Below are positions 27,886 through 35,814 of a stretch of DNA of 37,677 nt, one piece after another. Under the pieces are notes generated by a model, which did not search any database, was not told where the DNA came from, and saw only the letters and a list, made by a program, of their open reading frames with translations. The stretch is taken from contig PANZ01000011.1 in the NCBI GenBank assembly GCA_002707835.1, positions 1 through 37,677 of the forward strand. The letters are read 5' to 3'. The translations under genes were made by a program, and so were the position numbers. The DNA is from Chloroflexota bacterium. GTDB taxonomy: Bacteria > Chloroflexota > Dehalococcoidia > UBA2979. Position 1 is the first letter of the stretch; every line of letters starts with the position of its first letter.

Positions 27886-28821
27886 TTACCACCATAATTT
27901 TTCTCCAACATTCTCGACAATATCTGAATATTCACGAGTCCAAAGTCCTGTCGAAAGGTACTTCCAACCACCATCTGCCAACAACACAACTATTTTGCCA
28001 CTATCCATCCGTTCAGCTACGCGTTGTGCAGCACGTACGGCTGCTCCACAAGAGATTCCAGCAAAAACACCTGTTTTTTGTGTCATATCTCTTGTCGTTT
28101 TAAATGAAGTTTCCGAATCAACTACAATCCTAGCATCTAGTATCGACTCATCTAAAACTGGAGGAATATAACCTTCTTCAAGACTTCTTAATCCTTGAAC
28201 TTGATCTCCTGGATGCGGAGCTGCAGCTACAATTTTAATAGCTGGATTATGTTCTTTTAATCGCCTCCCTACTCCTGTGAGAGTGCCGCCAGTCCCCAAC
28301 CCTGAAACAAAGACATCTAAGTCAGGGATATCATCGATAATCTCTTGCCCGGTACCTTCATAATGTGCCCGTGGATTGTTTTCATTTTCATACTGCAACG
28401 GCATAAACCATTCTGGATTTTTATTACTAATTTCCTTTGCCATAGCCACAGATCCGTTTGTCCCTAAATCACCAGGAGAAAATATTATTTCAGCACCAAA
28501 AGACTCTAATAATTCGATTCTTTCTCTACTTACAGCATCAGGCAACACCACTTTCAATGGGTATCCTCTAATGCATGCTATGAGAGCTAACCCAATCCCT
28601 GTATTACCTGATGTTGGCTCAAGAATAACTTGCCCCGGAGATAACAAACCTTTTTCTTCAGCATCATCTATCATGAATTTTGCAACACGATCCTTTACAG
28701 AGCCTGTGGGGTTTTGCCCTTCCAATTTAGCAAAAATTTTAACGTTCGGATTTGGAGATAATTGTGAAATCTCAACTATAGGAGTATTGCCTATCAAGTC
28801 CAAAACATTGTTATAACGCAT
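27886..28821 (-). CDS. cysM: Cysteine synthase of the sulfur-carrier-dependent CysM type
   Basis: LEGQNPTGSVKDR, EPTSGNTGIGLA; resembles M. tuberculosis CysM from memory (NPEWFMPLQYENENNPRAHYEGTG, LLADGGWKYLSTGLW, C-terminus ...EKLWW comparable to ...QLWA). Confidence 0.87.
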   Translation of the reverse strand: MRYNNVLDLIGNTPIVEISQLSPNPNVKIFAKLEGQNPTGSVKDRVAKFMIDDAEEKGLLSPGQVILEPTSGNTGIGLALIACIRGYPLKVVLPDAVSRERIELLESFGAEIIFSPGDLGTNGSVAMAKEISNKNPEWFMPLQYENENNPRAHYEGTGQEIIDDIPDLDVFVSGLGTGGTLTGVGRRLKEHNPAIKIVAAAPHPGDQVQGLRSLEEGYIPPVLDESILDARIVVDSETSFKTTRDMTQKTGVFAGISCGAAVRAAQRVAERMDSGKIVVLLADGGWKYLSTGLWTREYSDIVENVGEKLWW

Positions 28822-28842
28822 TGCTCGAACTTTCGCTAAATA

Positions 28843-29121
28843 CTATAAACCACCTGATAAAGCAGGTAAAAATGCAACGACATCTCCAGAGTTTAACGGG
28901 GTGTCTTTCCCATTAATAAATCGAATATCTTCATCATTCACATATATATTTACAAAGCGATGTAATTCTCCAGAGTCATCAGCAATCTGTTGTAAAAATC
29001 CAGGATATTTATCCTCAATATTTTCAATTAACTCGCTAATTGTAGAACCTTCAGCTTCAAACTCACTATTACCATTAACAACTTTTTGAATTACTGAAGT
29101 CACCTGAACTTTAATGGTCAT
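28843..29121 (-). CDS. CysO-like ubiquitin-fold sulfur carrier with an extra C-terminal residue (GGL)
   Basis: MTIKVQVTSVIQKV...GELHRFVNIYVNDEDIRFINGKDTPLNSGDVVAFLPALSGGL*; adjacent to cysM. Confidence 0.92.
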   Translation of the reverse strand: MTIKVQVTSVIQKVVNGNSEFEAEGSTISELIENIEDKYPGFLQQIADDSGELHRFVNIYVNDEDIRFINGKDTPLNSGDVVAFLPALSGGL

Positions 29122-29174
29122 TTGTCACAAACACCCTCTCTGACACAACACACTTAAAATATTATCTCTCCTCA

Positions 29175-30302
29175 TTAATTCAATGCCAAAACTTCAATAG
29201 GAGGTGATCCACAAAAAGCATCATAATCAATTAATTCTTTAACTGTAGGATTATCTCCACAAAGAGGACAAGCAGGATCTCTTCTTAGCTTCATTTCTCG
29301 AAATTGCATAGTTAGAGCATCGACCAGCAACAATCTATTTACCATTGGTTCACCAATATCGAGTATTTGTTTAAACACTTCTGTAGCTTGCATCGAACCT
29401 ATAATTCCTGTGATAGCACCTAGTACACCTGCCTCGGCACAAGACGGAACCATGCCTGGGGGTGGAGGATCAGGATATAAACATCTATAGCAACAATAAC
29501 CAGGCTTATATACCGTCAACTGACCATCAAACAACAATATCGCACCATCAACTAAAGTTTTTCCAGCTAAGTAGCAAGCATCATTAACTAAATATCTAGT
29601 CGCAAAATTATCAGCTCCATTAACGACAACGTCATAATTAGGAATAATATCCATTGCATTATCAGATGTAAGCGGCATAGGGGGTTCAATTATTTCAACA
29701 TGCGGATTATATAGACCTAAAGTTTCTTTTGCTGATTTTAATTTTGGCTTATCAATATCCGCGGTTTGATGCAAAATTTGCCTCTGTAGATTGGAAAGAT
29801 CAACAACATCAAATTCAGTAATTCCAATCGTCCCAACTCCAGCCAGAGCAAGATAAAGAGCAACAGGGCCACCTAAACCACCCGCCCCAACAACCAGAAC
29901 TTTAGCATCTCTAAGTTTACGTTGGCCCTGTGGTCCTACTTGAGGCATTATGATGTGCCTTGAATATCGCATTACTTCTTCAGGCTTCAAGGCCGATTGA
30001 TTCCCGTTATTCTCTTCAGATAAAGTCATAGCCCCTCCAGCTAATGCAGGTATTACCGCAATTTGATCTTCAGTATTAACAAGTGTATCCAATCCTTCTA
30101 ATTCATGGATTTCGTGATTGTTAATATATACATTGACATGTCTCAAAATTTGCTCATTCGAATCAAAAATTAAATCATGCATTTCAGGATAGAGGTAGCT
30201 CAAAGACTCTAAGGACTCCAAAATATTACTACCCTCGACTAAAATATATTCATTCCCTTCAGTTATTTGGCGGAAAAAGGTAGGGATATAAATTGTAGCC
30301 AT
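29175..30302 (-). CDS. MoaD/CysO-like sulfur carrier fused to a ThiF/MoeB-family E1-like adenylyltransferase
   Basis: aa 1-90 beta-grasp carrier ending IAVIPALAGG; from about aa 106 MRYSRHIIMPQVGPQGQRKLRDAKVLVVGAGGLGGPVALYLA...CYRCLYPDPPPPGMVPSCAEAGVLG...CPLCG. No rhodanese domain. Confidence 0.94.
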   Translation of the reverse strand: MATIYIPTFFRQITEGNEYILVEGSNILESLESLSYLYPEMHDLIFDSNEQILRHVNVYINNHEIHELEGLDTLVNTEDQIAVIPALAGGAMTLSEENNGNQSALKPEEVMRYSRHIIMPQVGPQGQRKLRDAKVLVVGAGGLGGPVALYLALAGVGTIGITEFDVVDLSNLQRQILHQTADIDKPKLKSAKETLGLYNPHVEIIEPPMPLTSDNAMDIIPNYDVVVNGADNFATRYLVNDACYLAGKTLVDGAILLFDGQLTVYKPGYCCYRCLYPDPPPPGMVPSCAEAGVLGAITGIIGSMQATEVFKQILDIGEPMVNRLLLVDALTMQFREMKLRRDPACPLCGDNPTVKELIDYDAFCGSPPIEVLALN

Positions 30303-30335
30303 ACTAAACCAACCTTTTTATAATTTCTTACCCAT

Positions 30336-31298
30336 CTAAAAATCTAGACTTAAATAACGTTCTCCTGTGTCACATAACATAGTCACAACTTTATCACCCT
30401 CATTAAGATCTTTTGCAATTTGTATCGCAGCAGCAACATTTGCACCGGCAGAAATACCTACAAGCAAACCTTCCGTCGCAGCTAAATTATTAACAGTTTC
30501 ATAAGCCAACTCGTCAGAAATCCCAATTACTTGATCAATAAGATCCAAATCTAACACTCCAGGTATAAATGACGCCCCAATTCCTTGAATTCCATGCATA
30601 CCTCCACGACCACCTTGTAATACAGGTGCTCTTGAAGGTTCGACAGCAATAATTTTTGCTTGACTGCTGTTTTCTTTAAGGTATCTAGATACTCCTGAAA
30701 TGGTTCCCCCAGTACCTACACCGGCGACAAAAGCATTCAATGAAATACCTATATCACGGACAATCTCTGGCCCTGTTGTTTTATAATGTACTTCTGGATT
30801 TGCAGGGTTATTAAACTGCTGCAACATAAAATAGCCATGTCTTTCAGCTAATTGGTTCGCGGCGTAAATTGCACCTGTCATTCCTTCAAGTGCATCAGTG
30901 AGAACTAAGCGAACACCAAATCTTTCTAGCAATCTTCGTCGCTCTAAAGACATATCACTTGGCATAGTAAGTACTAATTCATAACCTTTTGCAGCGCAAA
31001 CCATGGCTAACCCAATACCAGTATTTCCTGATGTAGGCTCAACTAATGTATCACCTGGCTTGATAGAACCTGCCTTCTCAGCAGCATCCACCATTGACTT
31101 AGCAATCCTATCCTTTACCGAAGCTGTAGGATTAAATACCTCGTATTTACCGAAAATTTCGGCACCACCTAGCGGACTAACCTTTCCCAGATGTACCAGT
31201 GGCGTATTCCCAATTAAATCCAGAACCCCTTCAGCTATAGAAACTGAATTATTAAGGGCAAAAGTATCATCTGTTGTTTTTGAATTTGCCATAACCAT
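30336..31298 (-). CDS. cysK: Cysteine synthase (CysK-like)
   Basis: LIGNTPLVHLGKV, GKYEVFNPTASVKDRIA, EPTSGNTGIGLA, GVGTGGTISGVSRYLKE, GISAGANVAAA. Confidence 0.9.
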   Translation of the reverse strand: MVMANSKTTDDTFALNNSVSIAEGVLDLIGNTPLVHLGKVSPLGGAEIFGKYEVFNPTASVKDRIAKSMVDAAEKAGSIKPGDTLVEPTSGNTGIGLAMVCAAKGYELVLTMPSDMSLERRRLLERFGVRLVLTDALEGMTGAIYAANQLAERHGYFMLQQFNNPANPEVHYKTTGPEIVRDIGISLNAFVAGVGTGGTISGVSRYLKENSSQAKIIAVEPSRAPVLQGGRGGMHGIQGIGASFIPGVLDLDLIDQVIGISDELAYETVNNLAATEGLLVGISAGANVAAAIQIAKDLNEGDKVVTMLCDTGERYLSLDF

Positions 31299-31316
31299 TT
31301 TCCGCTAGATTATTTG

Positions 31317-31760
31317 TCAAATGCTATAACGAGCAGCATTTTCTCGTTCATGATCTTGCTCATGTAGAACAAGATCATCGATGGTAGTATCCGCAAGTCT
31401 TTCACACATAAATCGATAAATTTCTTGCCAAATCCATTGCTGCCCACACACGGCCCTTCCATCATCCTCAGAAAGATCTGTTACACATCCCATAGGTGCT
31501 AATGAACCTTCAAGCGTTTCTAAAACCTCGAGTAAATTCATTTTATTAGAATCGAATGCTAGAGAATGACCTCCACCAGGACCACGGACACTCTTCACAT
31601 AACCACCTCGTCTTAATTGCGCTAAAAGATGATCAAGATATGATTCTGGAATCTTTCGTCTTTTAGCAATTTCAGAGCGTTGCACTGGCCCTTCATTCGC
31701 ATACCTAGCCAAATCAATTAGAGCACGTACCCCGTAGTCGCCTTTAGTACTTAGTAGCAT
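31317..31760 (-). CDS. Rrf2-family transcriptional regulator
   Basis: MLLSTKGDYGVRALIDLARY, RSEIAKRRKIPESYLDHLLAQLRRGGYVKSVRGPGGGHSLA; ATG at 31760 preferred over the TTG at 31772. Confidence 0.94.
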   Translation of the reverse strand: MLLSTKGDYGVRALIDLARYANEGPVQRSEIAKRRKIPESYLDHLLAQLRRGGYVKSVRGPGGGHSLAFDSNKMNLLEVLETLEGSLAPMGCVTDLSEDDGRAVCGQQWIWQEIYRFMCERLADTTIDDLVLHEQDHERENAARYSI

Positions 31761-31773
31761 TATTCCCGCCAAA

Positions 31774-31798
31774 ATACATGACTATTTTGATCAAGATA
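31774..31798. promoter_or_regulatory. Putative Rrf2/IscR-like operator upstream of the Rrf2 gene
   Basis: ATACATGACTATTTTGATCAAGATA; partial match to the IscR type-1 architecture (ATA...GACT-A/T-rich-...GTC...TAT), 14 nt before the Rrf2 ATG. Confidence 0.3.
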
Positions 31799-31872
31799 CT
31801 ATCACAGACTCTTTGCAGTGATTTGTATTCATGAAATATTTTAAAATTTAGTTCTAACTTATGAAAAGAAAT

Positions 31873-32148
31873 CTACCCACCTGCAACAGCAGGAACTATA
31901 GATATCTCATCACCTTCACCAACAGAAGTATCTAAACCATTCAGAAATCTAATATCTTCACCATTAACGAAAATATTTACAAACCGGCGAAGAGAGCCAT
32001 CTTCCTCTAGCAATCTTTCATTGAATCCGGGATAGTTCTGTTCCAAATTTTCTATAACCATCGCAACAGAATCACCAGAACCTTTAACTTCAAAAAGACC
32101 ATCCGCCAAATTGCGCAAAGGGCCAGGAATTTTTACAACAAGGGACAT
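31873..32148 (-). CDS. MoaD/CysO-like sulfur carrier with free C-terminal GG (candidate MetO)
   Basis: MSLVVKIPGPLRNLADGLFEVKGSGDSVAMVIENLEQNYPGFNERLLEEDGSLRRFVNIFVNGEDIRFLNGLDTSVGEGDEISIVPAVAGG*. Confidence 0.94.
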   Translation of the reverse strand: MSLVVKIPGPLRNLADGLFEVKGSGDSVAMVIENLEQNYPGFNERLLEEDGSLRRFVNIFVNGEDIRFLNGLDTSVGEGDEISIVPAVAGG

Positions 32149-32166
32149 CTATTCAGCCTTTCATTA

Positions 32167-32412
32167 CTACCCTTCAACTACATCACCTAATGTAGCATCG
32201 TCAACACGTACACCATGACTTCGAACCCAGTCCAAGCATCTTACTATTTCTTCTGTTTCACCAATAACTTCTAGAACTACCCAACCGGTATCTTTATCAA
32301 CATCAGCCATCCGAATATTAGTAACAATGCCAAATTCATGGCCCATCTCATAAATCAACGGACGCTTCACTTCGTCTCCATCAAAAGTTAACCTCACCTG
32401 TTTAGATGCCAT
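32167..32412 (-). CDS. NIL-domain protein
   Basis: KQVRLTFDGDEVKRPLIYEMGHEFGIVTNIRMADVDKDTGWVVLEVIGETEEIVRCLDWVRSHGVRVDD. Confidence 0.88.
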   Translation of the reverse strand: MASKQVRLTFDGDEVKRPLIYEMGHEFGIVTNIRMADVDKDTGWVVLEVIGETEEIVRCLDWVRSHGVRVDDATLGDVVEG

Positions 32413-32442
32413 CTTACACTCTCCTATAACATGAATTATAAA

Positions 32443-33672
32443 CTAATTATAAGCCTCTAGTGCAGCATCAAACTCTTCAACTTTTGGCTGAATGTGTATT
32501 GGTGTTCGGATTTCAGAACTGACAGCTTCGATGGTTTTAAGTCCAGCACCGGTAATGTAAGCAACAGTCTCTTCATTTTTATTTATAGCCCCTTGCTCAA
32601 CAAGCTTTTTCAAACAAGCGATAGTCACCCCTCCAGCAGTTTCCGCAAAAATACCCTCTGTCTCTGCAAGTAGTTGAATTGCTTCTAAAATTTCCGCGTC
32701 ACTGGCCATAGCAGCACCACCACCAGTTTCTTCCATGGTTTTGAGTGCATAATATCCGTCAGCAGGGTTACCAATCGCTAAAGAACGAGCAATAGTGTCT
32801 GGTTTTTGAGGAACAAAATTCATTGAACCTGCTTCGTATGCTGTTGCTATAGGAGAACATCCTTGTGCTTGAGCCCCACTCATCTTTGTCTTCGGATTTT
32901 GAATTAATCCTATTTTTTCTAACTCCTGAAAGCCTTTCCAAATTTTAGTAAATAACGATCCGGAAGCCATAGGAGCAACAACACGATCCGGAGCACGCCA
33001 TCCCAATTGTTCAGCAGTCTCAAACGCTAAGGTTTTTGAACCTTCAGCATAATACGGTCGGACATTAATATTCACGAATGCCCATGGACGTTGATATGAA
33101 AGTTCAGTACAAACTCTATTCACGTCATCATACGAACCATTAATAGTTACAAGTGTTGGATCGTAAACACCACTACCAACTACTTTTCCCGATTCTAAAT
33201 CGTCTGGAATAAAAACAAAACAATCCATTCCTGCAGCAGCAGAATGTGCAGCTATGGAATTCGCAAGATTGCCTGTACTTGCACAGGCCATCGCCTCAAA
33301 ATTAAATTCACGAGCCTTACCAATAGCCATACTAACGACTCGATCTTTAAATGACCAAGTGGGATTTACAGTGTCATTCTTAATCCATAATGTGTCTATA
33401 CCTACAGCCTTTGCTAACCGATCAGCACGAATCAATGGAGTATAACCCGTACCAATATCAACTTTGTATTGAGAATCTACGGGTAGCAGAGGGGCATATC
33501 TCCAAATTGTAGGTGGCCCAGATTCAATCGAGTCTAAAGTCATTGCATCTTTAATTAGATCGTAGTCATACGCGACTTCCAACGGGCCAAAACAAAAATC
33601 ACATGAAAAAATAGGTTCTAAACCATATTCACGACCACATTCACGACACGCCAGAGCATATGCAAATGACAT
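32443..33672 (-). CDS. Threonine synthase-family PLP enzyme; candidate MetM (O-phosphohomoserine-dependent homocysteine synthase)
   Basis: N-terminal zinc-ribbon-like CRECGREYGLEPIFSCDFC; YTPLIRADRLAKAVGIDTLWIKNDTVNPTWSFKDRVVSMAI; ACASTGNLANSIAAHSAAAG. Riboswitch and adjacent sulfur carrier favour MetM over ThrC. Confidence 0.9.
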   Translation of the reverse strand: MSFAYALACRECGREYGLEPIFSCDFCFGPLEVAYDYDLIKDAMTLDSIESGPPTIWRYAPLLPVDSQYKVDIGTGYTPLIRADRLAKAVGIDTLWIKNDTVNPTWSFKDRVVSMAIGKAREFNFEAMACASTGNLANSIAAHSAAAGMDCFVFIPDDLESGKVVGSGVYDPTLVTINGSYDDVNRVCTELSYQRPWAFVNINVRPYYAEGSKTLAFETAEQLGWRAPDRVVAPMASGSLFTKIWKGFQELEKIGLIQNPKTKMSGAQAQGCSPIATAYEAGSMNFVPQKPDTIARSLAIGNPADGYYALKTMEETGGGAAMASDAEILEAIQLLAETEGIFAETAGGVTIACLKKLVEQGAINKNEETVAYITGAGLKTIEAVSSEIRTPIHIQPKVEEFDAALEAYN

Positions 33673-33673
33673 T

Positions 33674-33751
33674 CTATGACTCCTCTGTCTTAAAAATACT
33701 TACAAAAGCGTCATGCACAACAACAGTAAATGAGTAAAAGCGGTAATCCAT
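33674..33751 (-). CDS. 25-aa leader ORF between the riboswitch and the thrC/metM-like gene
   Basis: Hand translation: MDYRFYSFTVVVHDAFVSIFKTEES*; SD AGGAGG; stop TAG lies 1 nt before the downstream ATG, and the downstream SD (GAGGAG) is inside the leader's 3' end. Confidence 0.6.
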   Translation of the reverse strand: MDYRFYSFTVVVHDAFVSIFKTEES

Positions 33752-33764
33752 GAAATCGCCTCCT

Positions 33765-33877
33765 GTTCATCTTCCCCATATTAAATTACGGGTCGGACTT
33801 GGCACCGTATCGACTTGGGCGAAGCCACCGGTTGCCGCGACATCAAAGGGCCGTGCCCTTAATCGCTCTTGATGAAC
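33765..33877 (-). ncRNA. SAM riboswitch, SAM-I clan (SAM-I or SAM-I/IV-like)
   Basis: Minus strand: GTTCATCAAGAGCGATTAAGGGCACGGCCCTTTGATGTCGCGGCAACCGGTGGCTTCGCCCAAGTCGATACGGTGCCAAGTCCGACCCG...GGGGAAGATGAAC. P1 GTTCATC/GATGAAC; conserved AAGAG, GGCAACC and GGTGCCAA-TCC core. Confidence 0.9.
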
Positions 33878-33912
33878 CAGATCTGTTTATATCTATTAGT
33901 ACAAATCTACGC

Positions 33913-33941
33913 ACATTGAGGCTAAGTAAATACCTCAATGT
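33913..33941. other. Inverted repeat between the glutaredoxin-like gene and the riboswitch (possible terminator)
   Basis: ACATTGAGG-N11-CCTCAATGT, perfect 9-bp stem; no strong T-tract on either side. Confidence 0.45.
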
Positions 33942-33977
33942 AGTCAATCGAAAATTATCTCTATTAACTGAAAGATA

Positions 33978-34220
33978 TCAACCACCTGACTCGAAAAAGT
34001 TCTGTAAGTCAACAAAATCGATAGGAGCCTTTGCTACAATTTTTTCATTAATACACACCACAGGGATTATTTCATTATACAAATCGTATAATTCGCGAAA
34101 TCTATCAATGTCAATAACTTCTAAACTAAAACAATATTGTTTTCTGAAATCTAGCAAAGTTGATTCAGCTCGATCACAAAGATGACATCCTGAGCGGGTA
34201 TAAAGTACTACTTTCATCAA
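33978..34220 (-). CDS. Glutaredoxin-like thioredoxin-fold protein
   Basis: VVLYTRSGCHLCDRAESTLLDF (CxxC), IIPVVCINEK; 80 aa. Confidence 0.9.
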   Translation of the reverse strand: MMKVVLYTRSGCHLCDRAESTLLDFRKQYCFSLEVIDIDRFRELYDLYNEIIPVVCINEKIVAKAPIDFVDLQNFFESGG

Positions 34221-35050
34221 TTTTGCATAGTCTTACGAAGTTTATTTGTATCTCTTACCCAAAAAATCGTCACAGGAATGATTATACAAATTATAATTCC
34301 AGCTATAATCTGTGGGGCCACAAAACCATTAACAACTTCGGGGGAATCTAACCTTATCTCTGTAAGAAAATATCTAGTTAATGCATAACTTATCACTACC
34401 GCAGAAAAGGTTATACCAGGCCATTGATTCAAAAAACGAAGAAATAATGGCAGTAAGGCAAAGAATGCTAATAGCAAAATTAACATCTCATACGTAGTTG
34501 CTGGGTGGTGTGCACCAAATGCTAATGAATGTGCAAATGCTGGAGAGTCAGGATCGGTATACACAACACTCCAGGGTAAATCAGTAGCCTTTGCGAGGTG
34601 CTCACCGTTGATTAGATCACCTACTCTTCCAATTGCAAGGCCAAGAATCATCCCTAACCCCGTAATATCTAAAAGATTTCTTAGTGGATATTGACGCCAT
34701 TTTGCAAAACATACCGTCATTACAACACCTGCCAAAAGTGCGCCCCATATCGAAATACCACCTTCATTTAGACGAATGATCTCAGACGGTGCTTGCGAAA
34801 AATAAGACCAATGTTCAATAACAAATAATCCACGTGCCCCTAAAATGCCCGATGGGATCGCAACAAGAGCCAGAGTGTAAATGTTATCTTCGTCTAAACT
34901 CATAATACGTGTAAGTCGCAGCACAATATTTAGACCCACAAATATACCAACAGCTGTAAAAAGCCCATGCCATGTAATGAGCACGTTACCAATCTTTATA
35001 ATATTTGGGTCTAAAGCAATTTCTATCACCAAAAATGGACTTAATATCAT
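34217..35050 (-). CDS. lgt: Prolipoprotein diacylglyceryl transferase
   Basis: ITWHGLFTAVGIFVGLNIVLR, GGISIWGALLAGV, GLAIGRVGDLINGEHLAKATDLPWSVVY, HPATTYEML, YALTRYFLTEIRLDSP. Confidence 0.96.
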   Translation of the reverse strand: MILSPFLVIEIALDPNIIKIGNVLITWHGLFTAVGIFVGLNIVLRLTRIMSLDEDNIYTLALVAIPSGILGARGLFVIEHWSYFSQAPSEIIRLNEGGISIWGALLAGVVMTVCFAKWRQYPLRNLLDITGLGMILGLAIGRVGDLINGEHLAKATDLPWSVVYTDPDSPAFAHSLAFGAHHPATTYEMLILLLAFFALLPLFLRFLNQWPGITFSAVVISYALTRYFLTEIRLDSPEVVNGFVAPQIIAGIIICIIIPVTIFWVRDTNKLRKTMQN

Positions 35051-35814
35051 CTTTTTTCTGACTTCCTTCGAGTTACATCCATTGCTGTACTTTGTGCTTG
35101 CAAAACAAAAGGAGAAGGTGAAGAAAATTTAGGCTTTAGATCTTCATCATATCGATGGTTCAATGCATTAGCTAATAAGTAATCTAGTAACATAGGGTTC
35201 TTTGGGAGTACCGACCCGTGTAAATATGTTCCAACTACATTGCGATAGAAAGCCCCTTCTGTTCTGTCTAAGCCATTATTGCCATTACCGTATTTAACTG
35301 TAGCAAATGAACTTCCCTGGGGACCCAAATATGATTGACCTGCATGGTTTTCAAATCCCACCACATCCCCAATATCTTTAATATTTGATGTCACCCATAT
35401 ATCACCTACAGCACGAAAATTTGCAATCCGTGGGGCAATTGTAGTCATATCAAAAATCTCAACACCAGCTAAATAATTACCTTTACTATCTCTATACCAT
35501 TTTCCAAAAAGTTGGAATCCTCCACATACAGCTAAAATGCTCACATCTTGTTCAGCCCAAATTTGAAGTTGATTAGCTTTTAAGTTCAGATCGGCAGAAA
35601 TTCGTTTTTGCTCTTGGTCTTGACCACCACCTATCAAAAGTAGATCGCAATCTACTGGTAATGAATCTCCAAGACTTACCTCTTCCAGCGTAATATCAAT
35701 ACCTTGCTGCAATGCACGATATTGTATTGCCAACAAATTTCCCCTGTCCGAATAAGTGTTCATTATATCGGGATACATCGACACTACCCTGATCGGTAAA
35801 TCATATGATCTCAT
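35047..35814 (-). CDS. gatD: Lipid II isoglutaminyl synthase glutaminase subunit GatD
   Basis: MYPDIMNTYSDRGNLLAIQYRA, LLIGGGQDQEQ, ILAVCGGFQLFGKWY, GFENHAGQSYLG, GTYLHGSVLPKNPMLLDYLL. Confidence 0.95.
   Translation of the reverse strand: MRSYDLPIRVVSMYPDIMNTYSDRGNLLAIQYRALQQGIDITLEEVSLGDSLPVDCDLLLIGGGQDQEQKRISADLNLKANQLQIWAEQDVSILAVCGGFQLFGKWYRDSKGNYLAGVEIFDMTTIAPRIANFRAVGDIWVTSNIKDIGDVVGFENHAGQSYLGPQGSSFATVKYGNGNNGLDRTEGAFYRNVVGTYLHGSVLPKNPMLLDYLLANALNHRYDEDLKPKFSSPSPFVLQAQSTAMDVTRRKSEKR

Noticed and set aside
27695-28816. Plus-strand ORFs of 158 aa and 146 aa
   Set aside because: Antisense to the MBL hydrolase and cysM, which have clear family motifs; the plus-strand translations look like low-complexity shadows.
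33913-33941. Intrinsic terminator called from the 9-bp stem
   Set aside because: Stem is good, but no T-tract on either strand, so it is listed only as an inverted repeat.
33978-33986. Glutaredoxin-like protein ending in GG, as if it were a sulfur carrier
   Set aside because: The protein has a CxxC thioredoxin fold, not a beta-grasp fold; terminal GG is probably coincidence.
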